Below, piece after piece: positions 35,801-46,467 of a stretch of DNA of 64,000 bases. Both the position numbers and the translations under genes were made by a program. Position 1 is the first letter of the stretch, and the number at the start of each line of letters is the position of its first letter. Under the pieces are notes generated by a model. The model was not told where the DNA came from. It searched no databases and saw nothing but the letters and a program-made list of their open reading frames with translations. The stretch comes from Flammeovirgaceae bacterium (GTDB lineage: Bacteria > Bacteroidota > Bacteroidia > Cytophagales > Cyclobacteriaceae), in the NCBI GenBank assembly GCA_027487845.1, contig JAIYCV010000042.1:62001-126000 (forward strand), given 5' to 3'.

Positions 35801-37130
35801 GAAGAGTCGGAGCTCGGTTCAAAAGAACGGGATGCCCTTTCAATACGTTTTCTAAAATATCCCAAACAACCGGATCTTTACGATCAACAATCTTTTTAGC
35901 TGATTTTACAGTCTTTACAATTCCTCTTTCAATAAGCTTGCGGATAATAAACGGCTTGAACAATTCAGCAGCCATATCTTTAGGAAGACCGCACTCATGA
36001 AGTTTCAACTCTGGACCCACCACAATAACCGAGCGGCCTGAATAGTCAACACGTTTACCCAATAAATTTTGACGGAATCGCCCTTGTTTGCCTTTGAGCA
36101 TATCACTCAAAGACTTCAAAGCACGGTTTCCATCAGAACGAACAGCATTCACTTTACGTGAATTATCGAACAACGAGTCCACAGCTTCTTGAAGCATACG
36201 TTTTTCATTACGTAAGATCACTTCAGGAGCTTTTATATCAATTAATCTTTTTAAACGATTGTTACGGATTATAACGCGCCTGTAAAGATCATTCAAATCA
36301 GATGTCGCAAAACGTCCGCCATCTAGCGGCACAAGAGGACGCAACTCGGGAGGAATAACAGGAACCATTTTAATGGTCATCCACTCTGGTCTGTTCTCGA
36401 TACGAGTATTTGCATCGCGGAAAGCTTCCACAACTTTCAAACGCTTCAAAGCCTCTGCCTTACGTTGCTGCGAAGTATCGGTGGCTGCTTGATGGCGCAA
36501 TTCAAAAGAAAGCTCATCTAACTTTAAGCGCGATAATAACATTTCAAGGGCATCGGCACCCATGCGCGCTAAGAATTTCTTAGGATCACTATCATCCAAC
36601 AATTGATTTTCGCGAGGAAGTTTGTCAAGTATATCCAGGTACTCTTCTTCGGTCAGGAAGTCTAACCTATTGACACCGTCTTCTTCTTTAATACCAGCTT
36701 GAATTACTACATACCTTTCGTAATAGATGATTTGATCTAGTTTTTTTGTTGGAAGACCCAACAGGTAACCGATTTTATTCGGCAACGAGCGAAAGTACCA
36801 AATATGAGCTACAGGCACCACCAATTCGATGTGCCCCATGCGCTCTCTGCGCACTTTCTTTTCGGTCACTTCAACACCGCAACGATCGCATATAATGCCC
36901 TTATATCGAATGCGTTTATATTTTCCACAATGACATTCCCAGTCCTTTACCGGACCGAATATCCGTTCGCAAAACAATCCCCCCATTTCTGGTTTGTATG
37001 TTCTGTAGTTGATCGTCTCGGGTTGGGTAACCTCACCATGCGAGCTTTCCAAAATTGATTCAGGAGAAGCTAGACTGATGGTGATCTTAGAAAAATCGCT
37101 ATTGAATTTTTTATTCTTTCTGAAAGACAT
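32835..37130 (-). CDS. rpoC: DNA-directed RNA polymerase subunit beta-prime
   Basis: 1431 aa, the usual Bacteroidota length. The N-terminal zinc site is [20 protein letters not shown]. The catalytic Mg2+ motif is NADFDGDQM (472-480, with D474, D476 and D478). The second zinc-binding site is [13 protein letters not shown], and [16 protein letters not shown] is the trigger-loop region. It lies 107 nt after rpoB in the same transcription unit. Confidence 0.99.
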   Translation of the reverse strand: MSFRKNKKFNSDFSKITISLASPESILESSHGEVTQPETINYRTYKPEMGGLFCERIFGPVKDWECHCGKYKRIRYKGIICDRCGVEVTEKKVRRERMGHIELVVPVAHIWYFRSLPNKIGYLLGLPTKKLDQIIYYERYVVIQAGIKEEDGVNRLDFLTEEEYLDILDKLPRENQLLDDSDPKKFLARMGADALEMLLSRLKLDELSFELRHQAATDTSQQRKAEALKRLKVVEAFRDANTRIENRPEWMTIKMVPVIPPELRPLVPLDGGRFATSDLNDLYRRVIIRNNRLKRLIDIKAPEVILRNEKRMLQEAVDSLFDNSRKVNAVRSDGNRALKSLSDMLKGKQGRFRQNLLGKRVDYSGRSVIVVGPELKLHECGLPKDMAAELFKPFIIRKLIERGIVKTVKSAKKIVDRKDPVVWDILENVLKGHPVLLNRAPTLHRLGIQAFQPKLIEGKAIQLHPLVCTAFNADFDGDQMAVHVPLGQEAVLEASLLMLSSHNILNPANGAPITVPSQDMVLGLYYLTKGRKGEKGEGKRFYSAEEVIVAFNEGKLSKHAIIKVRVNVKDKKTGKIEYKLTETVAGRVIFNAVMPEEVGFVDELLTKKKLQTIIADVYKYAGQAKTAKFLDDIKEIGFQMAYKGGLSMGLNDVKVPAEKEKLVAEAQKEVDSVWSNYMMGLITDNERYNQVIDIWTRTNTMLTNTLMKQLEEDQQGFNSIYMMMHSGARGSREQIRQLGGMRGLMAKPQKNLAGSVGSIIENPILSNFKEGLDVLEYFISTHGARKGLADTALKTADAGYLTRRLVDVAQDLVITEEDCGTLRGLKVTALKDNEDIVEPLSERIVGRVTVHDIYDPLTEKLICLANEHITDDIAKLIEETNIEEVEIRSILTCETKIGGCAKCYGRNLATGRSVQTGEAVGVIAAQSIGEPGTQLTLRTFHVGGTASNIAVDANIKAKFPGYVEFETIRTVETADKEGNNVHVVMGRTGEIRILDETKSRVLISNNVPYGAFLQVKDGQKVEKGDQLCYWDPYNAVILSEFDGQIGFEAIIEGVTFKEESDEQTGHREKVIIDTRDKTKNPSIIVNGKNDSKGYNIPVGAHLAVEEGEKIKAGQVLAKIPRTMGKSRDITGGLPRVTELFEARNPSNPAVVSEIDGVVTYGGIKRGNREIFIESRDGVQKRYMVPLSKHILVQDNDFVKAGQPLSDGAITPSDILSIKGPTAVQEYLVNEIQEVYRLQGVKINDKHIECIVSQMMQKVEIIDSGDTTFLPGEYVDKFEFREENDLVLDKKVVLEAGDSNRFKVGQIVSPRELRDENSSLKRKDLKPVEVRDALSAVSRPTLQGITQASLKTESWLSAASFQETTKVLSEAAIRGKADKLMGLKENVIVGHLIPAGTGQRIFNDMIVGSEDEYEDLMEVTAATKAREKQFQN

Positions 37131-37180
37131 ATTGTTACGTTTCAGTTTACTAAATAATTATAAATCCGTCTAAGTCTGAA

Positions 37181-37218
37181 AGTCCGAAAGTCTGAAAGTC
37201 TTTATTGACTCTCGGACT
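37181..37218. repeat. GTCTGAAA micro-repeat and hairpin between rpoB and rpoC
   Basis: The rpoB-rpoC spacer holds near-identical tandem units (GTCTGAAA, GTCCGAAA, GTCTGAAA, from 37173). Arms 37181-37192 and 37207-37218 pair over 12 bp with one mismatch. It lies inside the transcript, so it could be a processing or stability hairpin. Confidence 0.6.
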
Positions 37219-37237
37219 TCCCGACTATCCAGCTTTA

Positions 37238-40200
37238 TTAATCCATTGTAATCTCTAAAGCGAGTCCTCTTAATTCGTGAACAAGCACATTGAATGACTC
37301 TGGAATATTTGGCTTTCGCATCGTCTCGCCTTTCACAATCGATTCGTATGCTTTGGCCCTTCCAATTACATCATCCGACTTGATGGTGAGGATTTCCTGC
37401 AGAATATGAGCCGCTCCGAATGCCTCAATCGCCCAAACCTCCATTTCTCCAAAACGCTGACCACCAAATTGTGCTTTACCACCAAGAGGTTGTTGCGTGA
37501 TAAGTGAATATGGTCCGATTGAACGGGCATGCATCTTATCATCAACTAAGTGTCCAAGTTTCAACATGTAGGCAATCCCCACCGTTACTGGTTGATCAAA
37601 GATGTCACCTGTAAGTCCGTCATAAAGATAAGTTCTTCCAAAATCAGGTAAACCTGCTTCTTTTAGTTCAGCCGAAACTTGCTCTAACGTAGCACCATCA
37701 AAAATAGGCGTAGCATAACGTCTACCTAACTTTTTACCTGCCCACGCAAGAACGGTTTCGTAGATCTGACCCAAGTTCATACGAGAAGGAACACCAAGCG
37801 GGTTCAAACATATATCTACTGGAGTTCCGTCTTGTAAGAAAGGCATGTCTTCGTCACGAACAATCCGTGCAACAACGCCTTTGTTACCGTGGCGCCCTGC
37901 CATTTTATCTCCCACTTTTAGCTTTCGTTTTTTAGCAACATATACTTTAGCAAGCTGCACTATGCCCGCGGGAAGTTCATCGCCAACTTCAAGAGTGAAT
38001 CGCTCGCGCTTAAACTCTCCAGCAATCACGTTACGCTTGTTTAGGTAATTTTTAACTAGCTCAGAGATCAAATCATTTGTATGATCCTCCGCTGTCCATC
38101 CCTCTAAACTGATATCAACTATCAAGTTTACTTCCTCAGGAACATTGTAGTTACTTTCATCGCGATAGATGTTCTTATCGGGGAATAAATTACTTTCAAT
38201 GACTTTACTCGAGAATTTAACTCCTTTGGTTATCAGCTCATCGCCAAATTTGTGTTTAACACCTTGGCTAGTCTTACCATTCAAGAGGTTCGAAAGTTTC
38301 TTGATCATTTCGTTGCGCAAATCAGTAAGACTTTTACTGTAGCGATTTTTCAACGCATCAAGTTCCTTTTTCGATTTTGTGCGAATATCCTTATCTCTTT
38401 TTGGTCTCGAAAAAAGCTTAGTTTCAATAACAACACCTTTTAGCGATGGAGGTGCTTTCATCGAAGCATCTTTCACGTCACCAGCTTTGTCGCCAAAAAT
38501 TGCTCGAAGCAATTTTTCTTCTGGTGTTGGATCTGTTTCGCCTTTTGGTGTAATTTTCCCAATCAGAATATCTCCTTCCTTCACTTCAGCACCAATCCTG
38601 ATTACTCCATTTCCATCAAGATGTTTAACTGCTTCTTCGCTAACGTTTGGTATCTCTGAGGTGAGTTCTTCCTCGCCTCTTTTAGTATCGCGCACCTCCA
38701 ACTCAAATTCCTCCACGTGAATTGACGTATAAACGTCATCACGAACTACACGTTCAGATATTACAATCGCATCCTCAAAATTATAGCCTTGCCATGGCAT
38801 GTACGCTACCAAAAGATTTCTTCCGAGCGCAAGCTCGCCATTAGCAGTTCCGTAACCTTGACATAACGCTTGCCCTTTTGTTACCTTATCGCCCTTCTTA
38901 ACAAGGGGAGTAAGATTAATACAAGTATCTTGATTCGTTCTTCTGAACTTAATAAGATTGTAACTTTTATACTCGTCATCAAATCTTACGAGCGATTGCT
39001 CTTCAGAAACTTCATACTTGATTGTAATCTTTTTCGCATCAACAAATTCTACTACCCCGTTTGCTTCCGCTAATACCAAGGCGCGGGAGTCAAGGGCAAT
39101 CCGTCTTTCTAATCCGGTGCCAACCACCGGAGCTTCCGGCCGTACTAGCGGCACGGCTTGGCGTTGCATGTTTGAACCCATCAAAGCCCTGTTAGCATCA
39201 TCGTGTTCCAAGAATGGGATCAACGAGGCCGCGATAGACACAATTTGATTGGGAGCGATGTCCATATACCGAACGTCCTTCGGTTCAACGATTGGAAAAT
39301 CTCCTTCAAAACGAGCCTTAATTTTTTCATCGGTAATTTCGCCCGATGTGGTAATATGAACGTTTGCCTGCGCTATATTAAATGTGTCTTCTTCTTCAGC
39401 CGTTAAAAAAACAACATCTTCTTTAACCTTTACCTTCCCTTCCTCAACTTTTCTGTAAGGTGTTTCTATAAAACCCATTTTATTCACTTTCGCATGAACG
39501 CAAAGCGAAGAAATCAACCCAATGTTTGGTCCTTCAGGAGTTTCAATCGTACACAAACGACCATAGTGTGTATAGTGAACATCACGCACCTCAAAACCAG
39601 CTCTTTCTCTTGACAGACCTCCAGGGCCAAGTGCAGACATCCTACGCTTGTGCGTGATCTCTGCAAGTGGGTTGGTTTGATCCATAAATTGAGAAAGCTG
39701 ATTCGTTCCAAAGAATGAATTGATTACTGAAGATAAGGTTCGCGCGTTGATCAAGTCAACAGGCTTGAAGTCTTCGTTATCGCGTACATTCATTCTTTCT
39801 TTAATTGTTCTTGCCATACGCGCAAGACCAACACCAAATTGAGTATACAGTTGCTCACCTACAGTCCGAACTCTCCTGTTGCTCAAGTGGTCAATATCGT
39901 CAACAACGGCTTTAGAATTGATTAATCCAATCAAATATTTAACAATCAAGATGATGTCTTGAGTAGTTAAAACTCGTTGGTCTGAATTAATGTCTAAACC
40001 AAGTTTCTTATTAATTCTATAACGGCCAACCTCTCCTAAATCATATCGCTTTTCACTAAAGAATAAGCTTTGGATCACATCGCGGGCAGTTTGTTCATCT
40101 GGCGCTTCCGTATTTCTTAACTGTCGATAAATTTGCTCAACAGCCTCCTTTTCGGAGTTCGAGTTGTCTTTGGCTAAGGTGTTAAATATGATATGAAAAT

Positions 40201-41110
40201 CTGTCACATTAACGTCATCTCTATGTAGAATAATTGACTTAACGCCCGACTCTACGATGATATCAACATCTTCAGATTCTATTACATGGTCGCGCTCCAA
40301 TAACACTTCATTCCTGTCGATCGATACTACCTCTCCGGTATCCTCATCCACGAAGTCTTCAGTCCAAGTTTTCAACACCCGAGCTGCTAACTTACGACCG
40401 ACATATTTTTTAAGTGTATTTTTGTTCGCATCAACCTCTTCTGATAATCCGAATAAATCAAGAATATCTTTGTCTGTGCCATAGCCAATTGCCCTTAGCA
40501 ACGTAGTAATTGGAAATTTCTTTTTCCGATCTATGTAAGCATACATGACAGCATTAACATCTGTAGCAAATTCGATCCAAGAACCTTTGAAAGGGATAAT
40601 CCTAGCAGAATAGAGCTTCGTTCCATTTGTATGCTTGCTCATCGCAAAGAACACGCCTGGCGACCGATGCAACTGAGACACAATAACACGTTCGGCCCCA
40701 TTGATCACAAAAGATCCCTTCTCAGTCATGTATGGAATATTTCCCAAAAAGACTTCTTGTTCTATTGTTTCAAAATCTTCATTGTCCTCATCGTTACACG
40801 TGAGGCGAAGTTTTGCTTTTAAAGGCACCGAGTAAGTCAGCCCGCGATCAATGCACTCATCAACCGAATATTTTGGCGGATCGATCGTATAATCAACAAA
40901 CTCGAGCACAAAGTTTTCGCGTGAGTCTGAGATCGGGAAATTCTCAGCAAACACTTTGAATAGCCCCTCGTTTTGTCTCTTCTCTGCAGCTGTTTCTATC
41001 TGCAAAAAATCTTTGAAAGACTGCAATTGCAGGTCTAAGAAGTCCGGGTATTCTAGGACTTTCTCTATGGAAGAAAAATCAATTCTTCCGGTGATGGTCT
41101 TTTTCGTCAA
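37238..41110 (-). CDS. rpoB: DNA-directed RNA polymerase subunit beta (TTG start)
   Basis: 1290 aa. The rifampicin-binding cluster [27 protein letters not shown] lies around 473-500 (D477), followed by [28 protein letters not shown]. The C-terminal clamp [22 protein letters not shown] is intact, and the rifampicin region shows no obvious resistance change. The reading frame begins with TTG (41108-41110): an in-frame TAA lies four codons upstream and no ATG occurs near the conserved N-terminus ([14 protein letters not shown]). So TTG is the likely start codon. Confidence 0.98.
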   Translation of the reverse strand: MTKKTITGRIDFSSIEKVLEYPDFLDLQLQSFKDFLQIETAAEKRQNEGLFKVFAENFPISDSRENFVLEFVDYTIDPPKYSVDECIDRGLTYSVPLKAKLRLTCNDEDNEDFETIEQEVFLGNIPYMTEKGSFVINGAERVIVSQLHRSPGVFFAMSKHTNGTKLYSARIIPFKGSWIEFATDVNAVMYAYIDRKKKFPITTLLRAIGYGTDKDILDLFGLSEEVDANKNTLKKYVGRKLAARVLKTWTEDFVDEDTGEVVSIDRNEVLLERDHVIESEDVDIIVESGVKSIILHRDDVNVTDFHIIFNTLAKDNSNSEKEAVEQIYRQLRNTEAPDEQTARDVIQSLFFSEKRYDLGEVGRYRINKKLGLDINSDQRVLTTQDIILIVKYLIGLINSKAVVDDIDHLSNRRVRTVGEQLYTQFGVGLARMARTIKERMNVRDNEDFKPVDLINARTLSSVINSFFGTNQLSQFMDQTNPLAEITHKRRMSALGPGGLSRERAGFEVRDVHYTHYGRLCTIETPEGPNIGLISSLCVHAKVNKMGFIETPYRKVEEGKVKVKEDVVFLTAEEEDTFNIAQANVHITTSGEITDEKIKARFEGDFPIVEPKDVRYMDIAPNQIVSIAASLIPFLEHDDANRALMGSNMQRQAVPLVRPEAPVVGTGLERRIALDSRALVLAEANGVVEFVDAKKITIKYEVSEEQSLVRFDDEYKSYNLIKFRRTNQDTCINLTPLVKKGDKVTKGQALCQGYGTANGELALGRNLLVAYMPWQGYNFEDAIVISERVVRDDVYTSIHVEEFELEVRDTKRGEEELTSEIPNVSEEAVKHLDGNGVIRIGAEVKEGDILIGKITPKGETDPTPEEKLLRAIFGDKAGDVKDASMKAPPSLKGVVIETKLFSRPKRDKDIRTKSKKELDALKNRYSKSLTDLRNEMIKKLSNLLNGKTSQGVKHKFGDELITKGVKFSSKVIESNLFPDKNIYRDESNYNVPEEVNLIVDISLEGWTAEDHTNDLISELVKNYLNKRNVIAGEFKRERFTLEVGDELPAGIVQLAKVYVAKKRKLKVGDKMAGRHGNKGVVARIVRDEDMPFLQDGTPVDICLNPLGVPSRMNLGQIYETVLAWAGKKLGRRYATPIFDGATLEQVSAELKEAGLPDFGRTYLYDGLTGDIFDQPVTVGIAYMLKLGHLVDDKMHARSIGPYSLITQQPLGGKAQFGGQRFGEMEVWAIEAFGAAHILQEILTIKSDDVIGRAKAYESIVKGETMRKPNIPESFNVLVHELRGLALEITMD

Positions 41111-41166
41111 GGTACTTCGAGTTTAAAATTTCCTAAACAGAACAAAACATTAATATGGGTACAAAT

Positions 41167-41201
41167 AAAGAAACCCCATCCTGAATTTGACAGGAATGGG
41201 G
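41167..41201 (-). terminator. Attenuator-like hairpin between rplL and rpoB
   Basis: Arms CCCCATCCTG (41174-41183) and CAGGAATGGGG (41191-41201) pair with one bulged A and are followed on the minus strand by TTTCTTTATTTG. It lies about 40 nt past the rplL stop and 64 nt before rpoB. A partial terminator here would lower RNA polymerase output relative to L7/L12, as known for E. coli. Confidence 0.6.
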
Positions 41202-41239
41202 GCCCAACTTTGACGTTAGACGGTACCCTTCGCCTTCAA

Positions 41240-41617
41240 TTACTTCAACTCAACTTCAGCACCAGCTTCAGTAAGTTGCTTCTTGAGGTTTTCTGCTTCT
41301 GCTTTTGGTAATCCTTCTTTGATTGTTTTAGGAGCGCCATCAACTAGATCTTTAGCTTCTTTCAAGCCAAGACCAGTTAGGTCTTTCACTAACTTCACGA
41401 TCTGAAGTTTATTTGCACCAGGTGCCTTCAAGATTACATCGAAATTAGTCTTTTCAGCTGCTGGGGCTGCACCACCTGCTGCTGGCCCTGCTGCTACTGC
41501 AACCGCTGCCGCTGCCGGCTCAATGCCGTATGTCTCCTTTAAATAAGATGCTAATTCATTAACTTCCTTTACGGTAAGTTCTACAAGTTGATCTCCGATT
41601 ACTTTGATGTCTGCCAT
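41240..41617 (-). CDS. rplL: 50S ribosomal protein L7/L12
   Basis: 125 aa. The N-terminal dimerisation helices ([21 protein letters not shown]), an Ala/Gly-rich hinge ([20 protein letters not shown]) and the C-terminal factor-binding domain ([39 protein letters not shown]) are all present. It forms the ribosome stalk that recruits GTPase factors. It lies 31 nt after rplJ. Confidence 0.98.
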   Translation of the reverse strand: MADIKVIGDQLVELTVKEVNELASYLKETYGIEPAAAAVAVAAGPAAGGAAPAAEKTNFDVILKAPGANKLQIVKLVKDLTGLGLKEAKDLVDGAPKTIKEGLPKAEAENLKKQLTEAGAEVELK

Positions 41618-41648
41618 GTTCGTAAATTTTAATAGTTCAAATTCAATT

Positions 41649-42179
41649 TTAAGATTGTTTTCTTTCTTCCAAGCTCTTCACTAAGCCAGCAATTGTGCTT
41701 TTTCCACTCAATAAAGCAGACAACACATTTTTAGCAGGTGATTGTAACAAGGAAATAATTTCTCCAATAAGCTCGTTCTTGGATTTAAGCGCATTCAATG
41801 TGTCTAATTGGTCTGCGCCAATAAAAATAGACTTTTCGATAGAGGCAGCTTTTAAGGCGGGTCTTCCATCTAGTTTCTTATGATATTCCTTGAGGGCTAC
41901 CGCAGGTGCTTTGCCTGATTCTTTGGAGAATATTACTCCAGAAAAACCATGCAACACCTTAAATAACTCCTCGTCATGCACACCTTGCTTTTCAAGAGCC
42001 TTGCGAATGAGCGTATTTTTGTAAACACGATATTCAACTCCCGTGTTGAAACAAACTCTTCGAAAAGCGTTTATTTGGGCAACGGTAAGACCTGAGGCAT
42101 CGGTGATGTAATAATGATTATTCTGAGAAAACTTCTCAGACAATTCACCAATAATCGTTTCTTTTTCTTCCCTAGTCAT
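41649..42179 (-). CDS. rplJ: 50S ribosomal protein L10
   Basis: 176 aa, base of the L7/L12 stalk. [41 protein letters not shown] and [12 protein letters not shown] are typical. It lies 12 nt after rplA, so there is little room for the long L10 leader that carries autoregulation in E. coli. Confidence 0.98.
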   Translation of the reverse strand: MTREEKETIIGELSEKFSQNNHYYITDASGLTVAQINAFRRVCFNTGVEYRVYKNTLIRKALEKQGVHDEELFKVLHGFSGVIFSKESGKAPAVALKEYHKKLDGRPALKAASIEKSIFIGADQLDTLNALKSKNELIGEIISLLQSPAKNVLSALLSGKSTIAGLVKSLEERKQS

Positions 42180-42191
42180 CAGTTTTAAAAA

Positions 42192-42890
42192 TTATGCACC
42201 ACCTACGGATGCCTTATCTACAGTAATACCAGGGCTCATGGTGGAGGATAGCGTAATGCTTTGGAAATACGCACCCTTCGCAGAAGCTGGCTTTAACTTG
42301 GCTACCATGTTGATCAGTTCAGCAGCATTCTCTTTTATTTTGTCCGCGCTGAAGGAAGCCTTCCCAACACTTGCATGAATAATCCCCTGCTTATCAATTT
42401 TGAAGTCAACTTTACCTGCCTTCACATCTTTGACTGCTTTACCTACTTCAAGAGTAACAGTTCCTGATTTAGGATTTGGCATTAAGCCACGGGGTCCAAG
42501 TACCTTTCCGAGTTTACCTACTTTAGCCATAACAGTAGGCATCGTTATAATAACATCAATATCCGTCCAGCCGCCTTCAATCTTTTTGATATAATCATCA
42601 AGACCTACGTGGTCTGCACCGGCATCTTTAGCTTCTTGTTCTTTGTCAGGAGTACACAATACTAACACTCTAACAATCTTTCCTAGTCCGTGAGGGAGGG
42701 ACACCACACCGCGAACCATTTGATCTGATTTTTTAGGATCAACTCCTAATCTGATGTCTACATCGACAGAGGGATCAAATTTCGTGAATGAAATCTCTTT
42801 TACAAGTTTTGCAGCGTCTTCTAAAGAATATTCTTTGTCAGGATTGTATTTGCCTACAAGGGCTTTTTGGTTTTTTGTTAATCTAGCCAT
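42192..42890 (-). CDS. rplA: 50S ribosomal protein L1
   Basis: 232 aa. [26 protein letters not shown] and the C-terminal [19 protein letters not shown] are diagnostic. It binds 23S rRNA at the L1 stalk and in many bacteria represses the L11-L1 mRNA. It lies 8 nt after rplK. Confidence 0.98.
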   Translation of the reverse strand: MARLTKNQKALVGKYNPDKEYSLEDAAKLVKEISFTKFDPSVDVDIRLGVDPKKSDQMVRGVVSLPHGLGKIVRVLVLCTPDKEQEAKDAGADHVGLDDYIKKIEGGWTDIDVIITMPTVMAKVGKLGKVLGPRGLMPNPKSGTVTLEVGKAVKDVKAGKVDFKIDKQGIIHASVGKASFSADKIKENAAELINMVAKLKPASAKGAYFQSITLSSTMSPGITVDKASVGGA

Positions 42891-42898
42891 TGTTTTAA

Positions 42899-43345
42899 TT
42901 AATTATTTGCCCAAGGAGCTGTTCCACTTACAGTTACACCCATGCTTCGCGCAGTTCCAGCAATCATTTTCATTGCTGACTCGACTTTGAATGCGTTTAA
43001 GTCGGGCATTTTCAACTCCGCTATCTTTTTCACCTGATCCCAAGAAATTGAACCAACTTTCAAGCGGTTAGGTTCTTTTGATCCTTTTTGAAGTTTTATT
43101 GCTTCCATGATCAAAACAGCCGCTGGAGGCGTTTTAATTACAAAGTCGAACGACTTGTCGTTATAAATTGTAATTAACACAGGTAAAACCTGCCCGGGTT
43201 TATCTTGAGTTCTTGCATTAAACTGCTTGCAAAAATCCATGATGTTAAGACCCTTACTACCCAATGCAGGACCAATTGGAGGTGCCGGATTAGCTGCACC
43301 GCCCTTTACCTGTAACTTCAAAAATCCAATTACTTGCTTTGCCAT
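42899..43345 (-). CDS. rplK: 50S ribosomal protein L11
   Basis: 148 aa. [37 protein letters not shown] is the N-terminal thiostrepton-site domain. The C-terminal domain ends [20 protein letters not shown]. It belongs to the GTPase-associated centre. It lies 21 nt after nusG. Confidence 0.98.
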   Translation of the reverse strand: MAKQVIGFLKLQVKGGAANPAPPIGPALGSKGLNIMDFCKQFNARTQDKPGQVLPVLITIYNDKSFDFVIKTPPAAVLIMEAIKLQKGSKEPNRLKVGSISWDQVKKIAELKMPDLNAFKVESAMKMIAGTARSMGVTVSGTAPWANN

Positions 43346-43366
43346 TTTAGTATTATACTACTTCTG

Positions 43367-43927
43367 TTATTCTACTTTTTCAACCTGCATGTAGTTCAAT
43401 TCGACTGGCGTATTCCTGCCGAAAATCTTTACCATGACGTTCAATTTCTTCTTCTCTTCAAAAATCTCCTCTACCGTTCCAGTAAATCCGTTAAATGGAC
43501 CATCCATTACTTTAACAGATTCCCCTTTAATAAAAGGCGTTTCTAATTTCTCTGTTGTTGTATCTACTTCTTCTACTTTCCCTAGAATTCTATTTATTTC
43601 AGATTGACGAAGCGCAACCGGCTCTTTGTTCGTCATTCCAGACACATTGTTCCCCAAAAACCCAATTACCCCAGGTATATTGTTAACTGTATGATATGCC
43701 TCTCCGTGGGTCAAATCCGCAAAAAGGATAACGTAACCGGGGAAAAAGTTTCTCTCTCTCACTCTTTTTTTCCCATTTCTCATTTCATACACCTTTTCAG
43801 AAGGAATAAGTATCTGAGGAACAAATTCTTTCAGTTTTGATCGTTCGATGTCAGTTTCCAGATAAGATTTTATCTTTTTTTCCTGACCACTAACCACCCT
43901 GAGCACATACCACTTTAAATCGGCCAT
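43367..43927 (-). CDS. nusG: Transcription termination/antitermination protein NusG
   Basis: 186 aa. The NGN domain (MADLKWYVLRVVSGQEKKIKSYLE; FPGYVILFADL) is joined to a C-terminal KOW domain (FIKGESVKVMDGPFNGFTGTVEEI). It links RNA polymerase to S10 or Rho. It lies 12 nt after secE in the usual secE-nusG-rplK order. Confidence 0.97.
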   Translation of the reverse strand: MADLKWYVLRVVSGQEKKIKSYLETDIERSKLKEFVPQILIPSEKVYEMRNGKKRVRERNFFPGYVILFADLTHGEAYHTVNNIPGVIGFLGNNVSGMTNKEPVALRQSEINRILGKVEEVDTTTEKLETPFIKGESVKVMDGPFNGFTGTVEEIFEEKKKLNVMVKIFGRNTPVELNYMQVEKVE

Positions 43928-43939
43928 AATTCGCTACGC

Positions 43940-44131
43940 TTATTTAAGGGTATAAAACCAAGTTAAGCCATTTTTAAAACCAAAATCAATAAACCCTATT
44001 ACTAACGCAAAGATGAACGATGCAACGAGTACCAAAATCGCACTACTTTGAAGCTCACTAAATTTTGGCCACGACACCTTGTTACGAATTTCGTCAAACG
44101 AATCAAGTACGTAATTTTTTACTTTTTCCAT
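43940..44131 (-). CDS. secE: Protein translocase subunit SecE
   Basis: 63 aa, the short one-span form of SecE. An amphipathic N-terminal helix (VKNYVLDSFDEIRNKVSWPKFSELQ) precedes one membrane segment (about 32-55, VLVASFIFALVIGFIDFGF). It clamps the SecY channel. It lies 14 nt after tRNA-Trp and immediately before nusG. Confidence 0.95.
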   Translation of the reverse strand: MEKVKNYVLDSFDEIRNKVSWPKFSELQSSAILVLVASFIFALVIGFIDFGFKNGLTWFYTLK

Positions 44132-44145
44132 CTTTTTCTTCTTTG

Positions 44146-44216
44146 CACGGGTGCCTGGATTCGAACCAAGATCAACGGTTTTGGAGACCGCTATTCTACC
44201 GTTGAACTACACCCGT
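44146..44216 (-). tRNA. tRNA-Trp (CCA anticodon)
   Basis: 71 nt cloverleaf on the complement. Acceptor ACGGGTG/CACCCGT, D-arm, anticodon loop CTCCAAA giving CCA, T-arm GGTTCGAATCC, discriminator G. No encoded CCA end. It sits between the promoter at 44289-44318 and secE, as is common in bacteria. Confidence 0.95.
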
Positions 44217-44288
44217 AAATTTTTGCTTTTAGGCTCTCCTCCAACACCTTGTTAAATCGCACCCGTGTACGTCAATTTAAAAGGACTG

Positions 44289-44318
44289 CAAAGGTAGAAC
44301 AAAGTGAATTAAAACAAA
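44289..44318 (-). promoter_or_regulatory. Promoter of tRNA-Trp-secE-nusG-rpl-rpoBC
   Basis: On the complement, -33 TTTG (44315-44318), an 18 nt spacer, -7 TACCTTTG (44289-44296), then GCAGTCC, the same downstream word as at the rpsL promoter. It begins directly after the tuf terminator. Confidence 0.8.
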
Positions 44319-44348
44319 AGCGTTTCTAAGATTTTTCTTAGAAACGCT
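44307..44348 (-). terminator. Intrinsic terminator of tuf
   Basis: Perfect 12 bp arms AGCGTTTCTAAG (44319-44330) and CTTAGAAACGCT (44337-44348) with a six-base loop. A T-rich run (TTTTGTTTTAATTC) follows on the minus strand and doubles as the -33 region of the next promoter. Confidence 0.85.
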
Positions 44349-44389
44349 TAGTGTTGATTTTCAGCCACTTGCCTAAGGGCAATTAAATT

Positions 44390-45577
44390 TTAATCTAATA
44401 TTTCAGTTACCTGACCAGAACCTACGGTGCGGCCGCCTTCGCGGATAGCGAAACGAAGACCTTTTTCCATAGCTATTTTATTGATCAAAGTTACTTCGAT
44501 AGAAATGTTATCGCCAGGCATGATCATTTCCACACCTGCAGGTAGCATTACCTCGCCAGTAACATCGGTCGTACGGAAATAGAACTGGGGACGATACTTA
44601 TTGAAAAATGGAGTATGACGTCCACCTTCTTCTTTGCTAAGAACGTACACCTCCGCCTTGAACTTCGCATGTGGCGTTACTGAATTTGGTTTGCAGATTA
44701 CCATTCCACGGCAGATTTGCTCTTTTTCAATACCTCTCAACAACAATCCTACGTTGTCACCAGCTTCACCTCTATCAAGGATTTTGCGGAACATCTCAAC
44801 ACCTGTGATGGTAGAAGTCAAGTTTTCAGCACCCATTCCAAGAATTTGAACTGGATCGCCAGTCTTAATTACACCTCTTTCAATACGACCGGTTGCAACT
44901 GTTCCACGACCAGTGATAGAGAATACATCTTCCACAGGCATCAAGAAATCTTTGTCAATCAAACGAACTGGGATAGGAATAAAGTTATCCACCGCTTCCA
45001 TCAACTCTTCTACTTTTGCTACCCATTGTGGCTCGCCATTCAAGGCACCAAGTGCGGAACCTTTGATAACAGGCATCGTATCGCCAGGGAAACTATAGTA
45101 AGTCATAAGTTCGCGAACTTCCATCTCCACCAACTCAAGCAATTCAGCATCATCTACTAAATCTACTTTGTTCATAAACACAACAAGAGCAGGCACACCT
45201 ACCTGACGAGCCAAAAGGATGTGCTCACGTGTTTGTGGCATTGGTCCGTCAGTAGCGGCAACCACTAGAATCGCTCCGTCCATCTGGGCAGCACCAGTAA
45301 CCATGTTCTTCACATAGTCAGCGTGGCCCGGGCAGTCTACGTGAGCATAGTGTCTGTTTGCTGTTGCGTATTCAACATGTGAAGTGTTGATAGTAATACC
45401 TCTTTCTTTTTCTTCAGGTGCATTGTCGATTGAAGAGAAATCGCGTACTGCAGCAAGACCCTTTTTTGAAAGTACTTGCGTGATTGCAGCGGTAAGAGTA
45501 GTTTTTCCGTGGTCAACGTGACCAATAGTACCGATGTTAACGTGTGGTTTCGAGCGGTCAAATGTTTCTTTTGCCAT
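44390..45577 (-). CDS. tuf: Translation elongation factor Tu
   Basis: 395 aa GTPase that delivers aminoacyl-tRNA. G1 is GHVDHGKT (19-26), switch [14 protein letters not shown]3 DCPGHADY and G4 NKVD. Domains II and III are complete to the end [16 protein letters not shown]. It is transcribed after a tRNA cluster (Tyr, Gly, degenerate copy, Thr) and closed by a strong terminator. Confidence 0.99.
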   Translation of the reverse strand: MAKETFDRSKPHVNIGTIGHVDHGKTTLTAAITQVLSKKGLAAVRDFSSIDNAPEEKERGITINTSHVEYATANRHYAHVDCPGHADYVKNMVTGAAQMDGAILVVAATDGPMPQTREHILLARQVGVPALVVFMNKVDLVDDAELLELVEMEVRELMTYYSFPGDTMPVIKGSALGALNGEPQWVAKVEELMEAVDNFIPIPVRLIDKDFLMPVEDVFSITGRGTVATGRIERGVIKTGDPVQILGMGAENLTSTITGVEMFRKILDRGEAGDNVGLLLRGIEKEQICRGMVICKPNSVTPHAKFKAEVYVLSKEEGGRHTPFFNKYRPQFYFRTTDVTGEVMLPAGVEMIMPGDNISIEVTLINKIAMEKGLRFAIREGGRTVGSGQVTEILD

Positions 45578-45805
45578 ATTTGAAAATTCCTGTTTTAGTT
45601 TAAAAGTGTATAAATAATTAAAAAGTTACTTATTTAAGCTTCATTTGAAGCGCACACCCTAAACATCGTAAGCCTTTCGAATAAGGTAAATTTGTAAATT
45701 TTTGCCGCTTTTTGATGTTCGCTAGGCATCGGCAGGCAAAGATCTACACAATCAAAATTTCAACATCCAAGCTTGCTCGTTTGCAAACATATTCACTTAG
45801 AATAG

Positions 45806-45877
<72 letters not shown>

Positions 45878-45887
45878 ATACTTTGCT

Positions 45888-45959
45888 GGTTGTTGAAGGG
45901 AATTGAACCCTATACCTTCCCGCCAAAAGCGGGATGCTCTACCCATGAGCTACAACAGC
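45888..45959 (-). pseudogene. Degenerate tRNA, Thr-like body with UUU anticodon loop
   Basis: 72 nt on the complement, almost identical to the neighbouring tRNA-Thr in the D-arm and T-loop. The acceptor GCTGTTG/CAACAAC has a C-A mismatch at position 2-71, and the T-stem TAGGG/CCCTT has a T-T mismatch. The anticodon arm TCCCG-CTTTTGG-CGGGA would read UUU (Lys) with G37, where Lys tRNAs normally have A. It looks like a decaying duplicate. A scanner may call it tRNA-Lys. Confidence 0.65.
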
Positions 45960-46039
45960 TTTTCGGCAATTCGCAATCCATTATTTCAAATTCAAAACTC
46001 CAATTTTGAATCTGGGATTTTGAATTCGAAATCTGTTAG

Positions 46040-46112
46040 AGCGGGAGACGAGGCTCGAACCCGCGACCTATAGCTTGGAAGGCTATCGCTCTACCAACTG
46101 AGCTACTCCCGC
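46040..46112 (-). tRNA. tRNA-Gly (TCC anticodon)
   Basis: 73 nt on the complement. Acceptor GCGGGAG/CTCCCGC, D-arm AGCTCAGTTGGTAGAGC, anticodon loop CTTCCAA giving TCC, T-arm GCGGGTTCGAGCCTCGT. Flanked on both sides by AT-rich spacers with TTTTGAAT words. Confidence 0.94.
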
Positions 46113-46195
46113 TTACTTAATTCAATATTTAAAATTTCAAGCTCAAGATTAAACTTTCAATTTTGAATATTAAATCTAAAATTTTGAATTTCTTG

Positions 46196-46278
46196 TGGGG
46201 AGAACAGGATTCGAACCTGTGAAGACATAAGTCAACAGATTTACAGTCTGTCCTCGTTGGCCGCTTGAGTATCTCCCC
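46196..46278 (-). tRNA. tRNA-Tyr (GTA anticodon)
   Basis: 83 nt class II tRNA on the complement. Acceptor GGGGAGA/TCTCCCC, anticodon loop CTGTAAA giving GTA, a long variable arm, T-arm ACAGGTTCGAATCCTGT, discriminator A. First tRNA of the tuf cluster. Confidence 0.95.
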
Positions 46279-46322
46279 GACTAAAAATCAATCAATAGAT
46301 TGAGAACATTTTCTATTTGTTT

Positions 46323-46344
46323 GACCAGACAAAATTGGCTGGTC
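46323..46344. repeat. Small inverted repeat in the tRNA-Tyr leader
   Basis: GACCAG (46323-46328) and CTGGTC (46339-46344) form a 6 bp stem. It lies between the proposed tRNA cluster promoter and tRNA-Tyr, so it would be in the leader removed during tRNA maturation. Confidence 0.4.
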
Positions 46345-46358
46345 GAAAAACAGGAGCG

Positions 46359-46389
46359 CAAAATTAATTGCTTTTTTGTGATAGGCAAG
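46359..46389 (-). promoter_or_regulatory. Promoter of the tRNA-tuf unit
   Basis: On the complement, -33-like CTTG (46386-46389), a 19 nt spacer and -7 TAATTTTG (46359-46366), a full TAnnTTTG. It lies 80 nt upstream of tRNA-Tyr. Confidence 0.65.
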
Positions 46390-46467
46390 AGTGTTGCCTC
46401 CGAATTATTACTTATCGGGCATATTTCAATCGAAAAGAGCATGATTTTAGCCAAGGGTTCAAAAAAT

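Noticed and set aside
37173-37222. Possible CRISPR-like array from the tandem GTCTGAAA units
   Set aside because: Units are only 8 nt with no spacers, and no cas genes are in the window.
45578-45805. Promoter just upstream of tuf
   Set aside because: GATCTTTG near 45740 lacks the TA of the -7 box and has no spaced TTTG, so tuf is better explained by transcription from the tRNA cluster promoter.
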